Assembly (NCBI GenBank): GCA_016223165.1
Contig: JACRPO010000002.1
Location: 1 to 64,000 of the forward strand
From: Burkholderiales bacterium
GTDB lineage: Bacteria > Pseudomonadota > Gammaproteobacteria > Burkholderiales > Burkholderiaceae_C
Reading direction: 5' to 3'
Length of the DNA: 64,000 nt
A program made the translations under genes and the position numbers. Numbering within the stretch: the stretch's first letter is position 1; each line of letters starts with the position of its first letter. The notes under the pieces are model-generated. The model searched no databases, was not told the DNA's origin, and worked only from the letters and a program-made list of their open reading frames with translations. Shown here piece by piece: positions 55,418 to 64,000 of this stretch.

Positions 55418-57688
55418 GTGACCGAAGCCACCGCCCTGGCCCCCTCTCCCGCAGGGCGGGAGAGAGCTGGGGGTGAGCCCGCGGCCAGCGAAGGCAGGCG
55501 CCTTCGGGCTGCGCGAGGGGGGGCCAAGCCCGCCCTGGGCCGCTTCGCCCGCCTGTCCATCCGCAACAAGCTGCTGGCGATGGTGCTGCTGCCGCTGGCC
55601 GGCGTGCTGCCGCTGCTCGGCGCCATCCTGCTGTGGTGGAGCAACGAAGCCTTCGACCGCGTGCTCATCACCAAGATCCGCTCCGACCTCGCGGTGGCGC
55701 AGGGCTACTTCGACCGCACGCTGGCCGAGGTGGGCGCGAGCGCGCTCGCCATCGCCGAGAGCAAGGCGCTGCACGACGCGCTCGCGGCGCCGGCGGCGAG
55801 GCAGGCGGCGCTGCTGGAGTCGTTTCGCCGGCGCGAGCGGCTGGACTTCGTCAACCTGCGCGCCGCCGACGGCTCGCTGCGCGCCACGCACGGCGGCTCC
55901 GCGAGCGGCCACGACCCCGCTTCGCCGGCCTTCAAGGCCAGTGCGAGCAGCGGCGAGCATGTGAGCGTCGAGGTGCTGAGCGCCGCGCAGCTGGCGCTCA
56001 TCGGCCCCGGCGCGGAGCTCGCCCGCCGCGTGCCGGTGCCGCTGGTGCCCACGCTCAATGCGGCGCCGACCGTGCGCGCCGTCGAGGACCGCGCGATGGT
56101 GCTGCTGGCCACGCGCACCATCCGCGGCACGGGCGATCAGGCGGGGCAGGTGCTCGGCCACGTGCAGGCCGGCGTGCTGCTCAACCGCAACCTCGCCTTC
56201 ATCGACCACATCAACGAGATCGTCTACCCGGCCGGCTCGCTGCCGTTCGGCAGCCAGGGCACGGCCACGCTCTTCCTCGACGACGTGCGCATCTCGACGA
56301 ACGTGCGCCTGTTCGGCGGCAGCGCCGGCACCGAGGCGCGTGGCGAAGGCGAGGCACGCGACCACCGCGACGACCGGGCCATCGGCACGCGCGTGTCGAA
56401 GATCGTCCGCGACGCCGTGCTCGGCGAGGGCCGCACCTGGCTCGACCGCGCCTTCGTCGTCTCAGACTGGTATGTCTCGGGCTACCTGCCGCTCGCCGAC
56501 AGCGCCGGCCAGCGCATCGGCATGCTCTACGTGGGCTACCTCGAGCGCCCGTTCACGGTGCTGAAGTACGCCATGCTGGCCGCCATGGGCTTCGTCTTCT
56601 TCGCCGCCATGGTGCTGGCCGCCTTCGTCTCGCTGCGCTGGGCGCGCAGCATCTTCCGGCCGCTGGAGCAGATGGAGGCGACGATGCGCAGCGTGCAGGC
56701 CGGGGCGCTGGAAGCGCGCGTCGGCCGGGTGGCCAGCGGCGACGAGATCGGGCGGCTCGCCGGCCACCTCGACCACCTGCTCGATGCCGTGGGCGAGAAG
56801 ACGCGCGAGCTGCAGCGCTGGAATGCCGAGCTCGACGCCAAGGTCGCCGAGCGCACGCGCGAGCTCGAGGAGACGCAGAAGCACCTCGTGCGCAGCGAGA
56901 AGCTGGCCACCGTGGGCCAGCTCACCGCCAGCATCGCGCACGAGGTGAACAACCCGATCGCCGTCATCCAGGGCAACCTCGACCTCGTGCGCGAGCTGCT
57001 CGACGCCGAGGCGCACGCCAAGGTAGCGCCGGAGCTCAAGCTCGTCGACGCGCAGATCGAGCGCATGCGCCTCATCGTCACGCAGCTGCTGCAGTTCGCG
57101 CGGCCGGCGGAGTTCGCCGGCTACGTCGACAGCGTCGACGTCTCGCGCCTGCTCGACGAGAGCCTCGTGCTCGTGCAGCACCTGCTGGCGAAGACACGCA
57201 TCGAGGTGCGCCGCGACTTCAGGGCCACAGGCGCGGCCGGCACGGTGGCCATCAACCGGCAGGAACTGCAGCAGGTCTTCGTCAACCTGCTCGTCAACGC
57301 CATCCATGCCATGCCCGAGGGCGGGCGGCTGGAGCTGGGCACGCGCACGACGGGCGGCGAGGTGTGGTGCGAGGTTGCCGACACCGGCCCCGGCCTGCCG
57401 CCGGAGCTGCTGGCGCAGCTCTTCCAGCCCTTCACGACGCGCAAGAAGGACGGCACCGGCCTCGGCCTGTGGATCAGCCGCGGCATCGTCGAGCGCTACG
57501 GCGGCGACATCCGCGCCGACAACCGCGACCGCGCGGCCGAGGGCGTGACGGGCGCGCGCTTCGTAGTCGTGCTGAAGGCGGAGACGGCCGACATGGCCGA
57601 CATGGCCGAGGCGGACGAGACGGCCGAGGCGGCCCAGGTAGACGCGACGGCCGCGGCGGGCGGCTCGCCCCGCACGCCAAGCGCCTGA
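55418..57688 (+). CDS. Sensor histidine kinase with Cache-like periplasmic domain
   Basis: 756 aa from GTG 55418 with GAGGTG upstream. A first membrane helix (LLAMVLLPLAGVLPLLGAILLWW) is followed by a ~300-residue periplasmic double-Cache-like sensor, a second helix near 385-410, a HAMP domain (RPLEQMEATMRSVQAGALEARVGRVASGDEIGRLA), a coiled coil, and HisKA with His508 in SIAHEVNNPIAVIQGNLDLV. The ATPase has NLLVNAIHAMP, DTGPGLP and GTGLGLWIS. It should phosphorylate the preceding regulator. Residues ~8-35 come from a GC-rich repeat and are unlike the family. The C-terminal ~30 residues are acidic and Ala-rich. Confidence 0.92.
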   Translation: MTEATALAPSPAGRERAGGEPAASEGRRLRAARGGAKPALGRFARLSIRNKLLAMVLLPLAGVLPLLGAILLWWSNEAFDRVLITKIRSDLAVAQGYFDRTLAEVGASALAIAESKALHDALAAPAARQAALLESFRRRERLDFVNLRAADGSLRATHGGSASGHDPASPAFKASASSGEHVSVEVLSAAQLALIGPGAELARRVPVPLVPTLNAAPTVRAVEDRAMVLLATRTIRGTGDQAGQVLGHVQAGVLLNRNLAFIDHINEIVYPAGSLPFGSQGTATLFLDDVRISTNVRLFGGSAGTEARGEGEARDHRDDRAIGTRVSKIVRDAVLGEGRTWLDRAFVVSDWYVSGYLPLADSAGQRIGMLYVGYLERPFTVLKYAMLAAMGFVFFAAMVLAAFVSLRWARSIFRPLEQMEATMRSVQAGALEARVGRVASGDEIGRLAGHLDHLLDAVGEKTRELQRWNAELDAKVAERTRELEETQKHLVRSEKLATVGQLTASIAHEVNNPIAVIQGNLDLVRELLDAEAHAKVAPELKLVDAQIERMRLIVTQLLQFARPAEFAGYVDSVDVSRLLDESLVLVQHLLAKTRIEVRRDFRATGAAGTVAINRQELQQVFVNLLVNAIHAMPEGGRLELGTRTTGGEVWCEVADTGPGLPPELLAQLFQPFTTRKKDGTGLGLWISRGIVERYGGDIRADNRDRAAEGVTGARFVVVLKAETADMADMAEADETAEAAQVDATAAAGGSPRTPSA
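55444..55464. repeat. Hairpin repeat inside the kinase 5' coding region
   Basis: CTCTCCCGC-AGG-GCGGGAGAG, a perfect 9-bp stem, sits ~25 bases into the kinase gene. From general familiarity it resembles dispersed GC-rich repeats of proteobacteria; a GC-rich tail continues to ~55530. Confidence 0.6.
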
Positions 57689-57734
57689 GAGGCCGCCGGC
57701 GCCGCAGCGACGCCCACCTCACGAAGACGCGGCC

Positions 57735-58952
57735 ATGCCGACCCTCGCCACGCGGCGCGACGCCCGGCCCCACCCGCGCCTGGCCACGCTGCACCGCTGG
57801 CTCGGTGTCGGCCTCGGCCTGTGGTTCGCGCTGGTCGGCCTCACCGGCGCGCTGCTGGTGTGGCGCGACGACATCGACGCCTGGCTCAACCCGGGCCTCT
57901 TCGACGCGCGCGAGGCCGGCCCGCCGCTCGACGCCGAGCGCATCGCCGAGCTGGCGCGCACGCAGCACGCGCTCGGCCGCATCGAGCGCATCCGCCTGCC
58001 GCAGGCGGCCGGCGGTGCCGGCGCCGTCTACCGGCTGCAGCTGCGCACGGCGGCCAGCCGCGTCGAGTCGGGCCGCATCGAGGCCTTCATCGCGCCCGCC
58101 AGCGGCGCGCTGCTGGGCGTTCGCAGCCTCGAGGCGCTCTCGCTCGCGCCGCCGCACGCCATGCGCACGCTGTACGAGTTCCACCGCAACATCCTGCTCG
58201 GCGAGCCCGGCTCCAACTTCGTCGGCATCGCCGGCTTCCTGCTCATGAGCTCGGCCATCAGCGGCGCCCTGCTCGCCTGGCCGCGCCAATGGCGGCGCCT
58301 CGCGCGCTGGCAGGCGCTGCTGGCGGTGAGCTGGCGCGCCAACGTCACGCGCGTGCTGTTCGACCTGCACCGCGCCACCGGCGCGCTGATCGCGCTCGTG
58401 CTGCTGCTCACCACGGCCACCGGGGCCACGCTCGTCTACCTCAACGTCGTGCGCGACCTCGTCGGGCGGCTCTCGCGCGTGCAGCCGATCCCGGTGCTGC
58501 CGTTCCGCGCTGGCAGCGAAGACGAGGAGACCCTCACGCTGGCCGAGCTCTCGGCGCGCGCGCAAGCCGCCTTCCCGCGCCACCGCATCGTCGAGATCCG
58601 CCTCTCGGAGCGCGGCCTCACCGGCGTGCTCTTCCAGCTGCGCGGCCCCGGCGACGTGCATGCCCTGGGCGACACGATCGCCTGGCTGCACCCGGTGAGC
58701 GGCGAGCTGCTCGCCGAGCGCAGCGGCCGCACGCGCAGCGCCGGCGAGAGCTTCATGCACTGGCTGCTGCCCTTGCATGTGGGCAGCGCCTTCGGCACGG
58801 CGGGGCTGGTGCTGATGTGCGCGGCGGGCATCGCGCCGCTGTTGCTGGTGGGCACCGGGCTGTGGGTGTGGTGGCGCAAGCGACCCGGCGAGCGGCTGGC
58901 GCAGGAGCGGGCCGCCGGCCGTGCCCCATGCCTTGATCGCAGCGCCGAATGA
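57735..58952 (+). CDS. PepSY-associated transmembrane protein
   Basis: 405 aa with four membrane helices. It starts LATLHRWLGVGLGLWFALVGLTGALLVWRDDIDAWLNP, typical of PepSY_TM proteins (PiuB/YwaF-like). A His helix ALDLHRATGALIALVLLLTTATGATL-type segment and a final helix near 355 follow (FGTAGLVLMCAAGIAPLLLVGTGLWVWW). Members are linked to iron uptake or flavin/heme electron transfer. It follows the kinase gene by ~46 bases and may belong to the same operon, perhaps as a redox membrane component. Function uncertain. Confidence 0.82.
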   Translation: MPTLATRRDARPHPRLATLHRWLGVGLGLWFALVGLTGALLVWRDDIDAWLNPGLFDAREAGPPLDAERIAELARTQHALGRIERIRLPQAAGGAGAVYRLQLRTAASRVESGRIEAFIAPASGALLGVRSLEALSLAPPHAMRTLYEFHRNILLGEPGSNFVGIAGFLLMSSAISGALLAWPRQWRRLARWQALLAVSWRANVTRVLFDLHRATGALIALVLLLTTATGATLVYLNVVRDLVGRLSRVQPIPVLPFRAGSEDEETLTLAELSARAQAAFPRHRIVEIRLSERGLTGVLFQLRGPGDVHALGDTIAWLHPVSGELLAERSGRTRSAGESFMHWLLPLHVGSAFGTAGLVLMCAAGIAPLLLVGTGLWVWWRKRPGERLAQERAAGRAPCLDRSAE

Positions 58953-59303
58953 CCGAGACCGGCCGCGCGCGTACCGCGCCAGCGAGTGCACCTGCCGCTG
59001 AGCGCGGCCGCCGGCTGAACGGCTGTGCCGCGCCGCGCCTGCCAGGTTCCTGGGATGCCTCGCCGCGCAGGCGGGGCCGAGACTCGCGCCCACTCACCGC
59101 CGGGGACCGGCTCATGAATGCAGCCGCCCGGCGCGCGCACCTCGTGGCGCCCGCCCGCTGCCGTGCTGGCCAGCCTGAACCTGCCTCAGCTCTGGAGCCG
59201 CTGAGGCGCGCCCGACCTGTGCCGGCAGGAGGCCCGGTGGCGCGTGGCGCTGCCGCTGAGCACGTCCCGGCACAGTGACGATCCACACCCAAAGGAGCAG
59301 GAC
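58953..59303. other. Gene-free stretch
   Basis: About 350 bases between the PepSY gene and the next unknown gene. A 109-codon plus-strand frame starting at 58949 overlaps the previous stop (ATGA) but is Arg/Ala/Pro-rich with no ribosome site or fold signal. I see no RNA gene or clear terminator. Confidence 0.5.
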
Positions 59304-59651
59304 ATGCCTCGAGTCAATACCGCATCGATCGCCGGCCAGCTGCATGCGCTGGGGTTCACCATGGCTGGCGCGCAGCAGCTGATCACGGGGCAGATGCTCG
59401 GCGATGCGAAGGACCGCAAGCACCTTGCGCTCTTCCTCGCCGGGCTGTTCGAGGCCGGCGCCGTGCAAGCCATCCCGCAGGGCGGTCGGCCGGCGATGAA
59501 GACCCAGAGCGGCATCGTCATCGAACTTCAGGATGACGGCGAGCACCCGGGCAGCATGGGGGCGAGCCAGTCGATGGCGAAGCAGGGAACCGTCCCGGCC
59601 ACCCTGCGCACGCCCAGTGGCCTGGTGGTCAGTTTCGACGACGATGCGTAG
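59304..59651 (+). CDS. Hypothetical protein, 115 aa
   Basis: ATG 59304 is preceded by a strong AAGGAGCAGG site, the best evidence that it is real. It begins MPRVNTASIAGQLHALGFTMAGAQQLITGQMLGDAKDRKHLALFLAGLFEAG, a helical start, and ends with a possible beta-rich segment LRTPSGLVVSFDDDA. No signal peptide or membrane helix. I do not recognise the family. It stands alone between the PepSY gene and the opposing PEP-CTERM gene. Confidence 0.65.
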   Translation: MPRVNTASIAGQLHALGFTMAGAQQLITGQMLGDAKDRKHLALFLAGLFEAGAVQAIPQGGRPAMKTQSGIVIELQDDGEHPGSMGASQSMAKQGTVPATLRTPSGLVVSFDDDA

Positions 59652-59823
59652 CGAGTGTCGGTGCGAGCAGCTGTTCGAGCTTGCCGTTGTCCTACCGGTG
59701 GACAGTCAAGGCGGCGCCGGTCGCCGATACGGACATCGGTCTTGGCCGCGCGCGGGAATGGCCTCGGCCGCTGCCGCCGACATCGGGCTGCAGATCGTGG
59801 TGCGGCACCTGCAGGCGCGCCTG

Positions 59824-60648
59824 TCAGCGAGGTTCCGAGGCGATCGGAGCATTCGCCTTCCTGCGCGCCACCGCAAGGCCGGCCAGCCCGAGACCCATGA
59901 GCAGCAACGTCCCGGGCTCGGGCACCGAACCACCGGGCGGGGAGGTTGGCGGGGCGGCGGGCGCGTCGGCACCCAGGAAGCCGACGATGTTCTCCACCCA
60001 GCTCCTGCCGTTGGGCACCGTGGGGCGGAAGACATCGATGTCCCACTGCGCAACCACGCGGGCGTCGGACGAGCCGATGATGTCGCCGAAGTCCCAGGCG
60101 ACCATCGAGCCGATGCCCGCGGCTCCTTCGGTGACCAGGAAGCCGTTGCCGGGGTCGCGGATGCCGCGCGCGCCGAGGTACGTGATGGAAGCGAAGGGGT
60201 TCGGCGCGTTCAGCAGCGCACCTTCGGCGGTGAACGTCTGCGCGTCGGAGGCCGGCAAGGCGTCGTACAGCACGTCTCCAGCGCCGAGCGCGAACAGCAG
60301 GCTGCGAAGACTGACGTTGCGTTGGGCGTCGAACCCGGCGTGCTCACCCGCGAAGTACATGCGGCCGCCGGAGCCGAGGAAGTTCGAAAACGCCGTCAGG
60401 TCGCCGAGCACGAAGTTCGACTGGTAGCGCAGGTCCCACACCTGATCGTAGGCGGCGTAGTCGGCCAGCGTGCCGCCCACGCTCACGGCATGGTCCAGGG
60501 CGGTCAGATGGGAGATCGCCGAGACGACGCCCACGGCCCCCTGCACATTGGCGTTGATCACGTAGATCGCAGCCGCGCGCGCGCCCGGGGCGGCGGCGAA
60601 CAACGGCACCGCAAGGGCAAGTGCAGCAGCAACGTGTCTGAAGTTCAT
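59824..60648 (-). CDS. PEP-CTERM-sorted exported protein
   Basis: 274 aa from ATG 60648 with a GGGAGAGG site. The signal peptide is at ~1-25 (AAALALAVPLFAAAPGARA). The C-terminus is the classic PEP-CTERM signal: VPEPGTLLLMGLGLAGLAVARRK, that is PEP, a hydrophobic helix, and basic residues. The protein is therefore processed by an exosortase (EpsH/XrtA-type), not encoded in the window. The body contains GGRMYFAGEHAGFDAQRN and WVENIVGFLGADAP, resembling secreted proteins of unknown function in exopolysaccharide-producing betaproteobacteria. Confidence 0.9.
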   Translation of the reverse strand: MNFRHVAAALALAVPLFAAAPGARAAAIYVINANVQGAVGVVSAISHLTALDHAVSVGGTLADYAAYDQVWDLRYQSNFVLGDLTAFSNFLGSGGRMYFAGEHAGFDAQRNVSLRSLLFALGAGDVLYDALPASDAQTFTAEGALLNAPNPFASITYLGARGIRDPGNGFLVTEGAAGIGSMVAWDFGDIIGSSDARVVAQWDIDVFRPTVPNGRSWVENIVGFLGADAPAAPPTSPPGGSVPEPGTLLLMGLGLAGLAVARRKANAPIASEPR

Positions 60649-60784
60649 CGTGGCCTCTCCCGGAAATGAGTGGGGTGCTGCGAGTGTGGACACGGGGCGT
60701 GCACGCTCGTATCCCAGGAAACCGGGAGGCGCGCGTGGGGGGCGAGTGGATCATGGTCGTTCCTCGGCGCTGGCCGCCTGCCGC

Positions 60785-62191
60785 TCACGGCCAGATCAAC
60801 GGCCGCCAGTCGCTGGCTGCGACCTCGTCGCCGCGGTCGTTCAACGCCACCACGCGCCAGCGCAGCGGCTTCCCGCGCTGCGCCTGCACCACCCAGGGGG
60901 GCGGGGCATAGCGCGCGACGCCGGGCTTCACGAGTGCGCTCAGAACCTCGGCGCCGCCGTCGGCCGGCTGCACCTCCAGCCGCAACAGCGCCGCGCCTGC
61001 GGTGTCGATCCAGGCGAACTCCAGCGCTTCGCCGGCCCGCGGCCGCGCCGCCGGCGCCAGCAGCATCGGCGCCGATGCACCTCCTGCCGCCACGCCGCCG
61101 CCCACCGCATAGCGCAGCACCGGCATCGCGAAGCCGGCCACGCCGCCGGCCACGGCCTGGCGGCCGCCGCCGAGATCGGAGCGGCCCTCACGGTCGTCGC
61201 TGGCCTCGATGCGCAACAGCAGCTTGTAGCCGCCGTCGGCATGCACCGGCAGCCGCGCGGGGTCAGGCCCGGGCAGCGTCACTTCCCCGGTGGGCGGCAG
61301 GAAGCGGTCGAAGCGTTCCACCACGGTCCAGCGGCGCTGCGCGGCGCGGCGCTCGGGCGGCAAAGTCGCTTCGGTGAGCAGGTCGTCCTCGCTCGGCTCG
61401 GGGTCGCCCGGCAGCACCACTTCCCAGCGCCCGCGCAGCGTGCCGCTGCCGTTGTAGAGGATGCGCGCGGCGGCGCGCGGTGGCGTCTGCCCGCGCGCCA
61501 GCACGAGCACGGTGGGCGCCGTGCCGGCGACATCGAAGCCGAGCCGCACCTCGGTGAGCGCGAGCGGCACGCGCGCGCCGCCGCCGGCCATGCGGCAGGT
61601 GACGACGACGAAGCGCTCGCCCGCGGGCCCCGCGAAACGGCGCACGTAGAAAAAGGCCGAGTTCAGCCCCGCCTGCGCGTCCTGGAAGGCGCGCCGCGCC
61701 ACCGAGGCCGGGATGGTCATGATGTCGGTGAGGTTCGCGAGGCCGCCGCTCGTGCTCGGCCGCGCGCGATCGAGCGGCTGCGGCAGCCGCCCGTAGACCG
61801 TGCCCGGCACGCAGGGGTTGGTGGTCTGCACCGGCACCGGAAACTGCAATTGCGGGTTGGCCGCCATCAGCGCCGGCTGCAGCTCGCCGCACCAGAAGGC
61901 CTCGACGGGCGTTTCGCCCGCATCGAGGCCCTGGAAGGTGAGGAATACCGTCGTCGGCCCGGAGCTGCGCACGTTCACGCCGAAGGGGTTGACGCCGGTC
62001 ACGGCGAGTGCCGCCGGCGCGAGCAGCGTGCAGGCCAAGCCGAGCAGCGCGCGCAACGCGACCCTGGTGTGCGAGGTGAGCCGGCCGGGCCAGGCGCGCA
62101 GGATCGGCGGCAAGACGGGCGACGCGACGGGCAACGCTACGGGCCGCGAGGCGGGCGGGCACCGGAGGGGCGGCGTGCGGGCGGTGGTCAT
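60785..62191 (-). CDS. Putative secreted protein of unknown function
   Basis: 468 aa from ATG 62191. A long basic N-terminus leads to an export helix (~45-62, ALRALLGLACTLLAPAALA). The mature part starts VTGVNPFGVNVRSSGPTTVFLTFQGLDAGETPVEAFWCGELQPAL, an immunoglobulin-like beta domain. It continues with further beta-rich segments and ends in a fibronectin-like stretch (LRWRVVALNDRGDEVAASDWRPLIW). I do not recognise a named family. It begins 16 bases after the stop of the outer-membrane protein gene, so the two are expected together. Confidence 0.72.
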   Translation of the reverse strand: MTTARTPPLRCPPASRPVALPVASPVLPPILRAWPGRLTSHTRVALRALLGLACTLLAPAALAVTGVNPFGVNVRSSGPTTVFLTFQGLDAGETPVEAFWCGELQPALMAANPQLQFPVPVQTTNPCVPGTVYGRLPQPLDRARPSTSGGLANLTDIMTIPASVARRAFQDAQAGLNSAFFYVRRFAGPAGERFVVVTCRMAGGGARVPLALTEVRLGFDVAGTAPTVLVLARGQTPPRAAARILYNGSGTLRGRWEVVLPGDPEPSEDDLLTEATLPPERRAAQRRWTVVERFDRFLPPTGEVTLPGPDPARLPVHADGGYKLLLRIEASDDREGRSDLGGGRQAVAGGVAGFAMPVLRYAVGGGVAAGGASAPMLLAPAARPRAGEALEFAWIDTAGAALLRLEVQPADGGAEVLSALVKPGVARYAPPPWVVQAQRGKPLRWRVVALNDRGDEVAASDWRPLIWP

Positions 62192-62207
62192 CGTCGTGGC
62201 GCCCCAG

Positions 62208-64000
<1,793 letters not shown>

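Noticed and set aside
55633..58248. Plus-strand frame of about 870 codons overlapping the sensor kinase and PepSY genes
   Set aside because: Out-of-frame shadow; H-, N- and G-box motifs are in the other frame.
58949..59278. 109-codon frame overlapping the PepSY stop codon by ATGA
   Set aside because: No ribosome-binding site beyond the overlap, biased Arg/Ala/Pro composition and no fold signal; could be translated but unsupported.

Overview
The window is very GC-rich, densely packed DNA typical of a betaproteobacterium of the order Burkholderiales (Rubrivivax/Leptothrix/Piscinibacter-like). Support comes from the codon use, a PEP-CTERM protein, TRAP and RbsABC-type sugar importers, and interspersed GC-rich palindromic repeats. 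Identity below genus group cannot be fixed from the sequence alone. No phage, IS element, rRNA operon or CRISPR array is visible.

Region 1 (1-1.5 kb, minus strand): the start of an exported RHS/YD-repeat protein that runs off the window, preceded by a less GC-rich orphan gene. Region 2 (1.8-9.8 kb, minus strand): D-2-hydroxyacid dehydrogenase, Ldh-type oxidoreductase, gluconokinase, cupin and FadR-type GntR regulator, ending in a very large gene for a self-sufficient reductive dehalogenase (B12/Fe-S core fused to a flavin reductase and a [2Fe-2S] domain). Region 3 (9.9-30.9 kb, plus strand): a large sugar-acid catabolic cluster, divergent from region 2. It holds four unrelated acid dehydratases (IlvD/Edd, ManD, a mandelate-racemase-like enolase-superfamily enzyme, UxaA), fructuronate reductase, lactonase, SDR and beta-hydroxyacid dehydrogenases, a FAH-type hydrolase, an RbsABC-type importer, a TRAP importer and a second GntR regulator. 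Together these could import several aldonates/hexuronates and convert them to 2-keto-3-deoxy acids and onward to pyruvate-level products.

Region 4 (30.9-42.3 kb): housekeeping and miscellaneous genes: NfeD/slipin pair, orphan ParA, family-I CoA-transferase with an extra C-terminal domain, YpfJ-type zinc metalloprotease, DUF481 outer-membrane protein, pcm, dcd, a Mpo1/DUF962 membrane protein and panE.

Region 5 (42.3-58.9 kb): a selenocysteine cassette on the minus strand, fdnG (with an in-frame UGA-Sec codon and SECIS hairpin), fdnH, fdnI, fdhE, selA, selB and selC (tRNA-Sec), followed by an H-protein-like lipoyl protein, a DsrE-like protein and a YdjA-like nitroreductase. selD is not in the window. 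Divergent from it are an NtrC-like response regulator that lacks the GAFTGA loop, a Cache-type sensor kinase and a PepSY membrane protein; they are plausible regulators of formate oxidation.

Region 6 (59.3-64 kb): a small unknown protein, a PEP-CTERM exported protein, and a pair made of a secreted protein of unknown function and a large outer-membrane beta-barrel protein that runs off the right edge.

The most noteworthy items are the compact Sec cassette with its three accessory genes, the fused reductive dehalogenase inside a sugar-acid locus, the GAFTGA-less regulator, and a family of palindromic and mini-tandem repeats, some of which have been captured as coding sequence or start codons.
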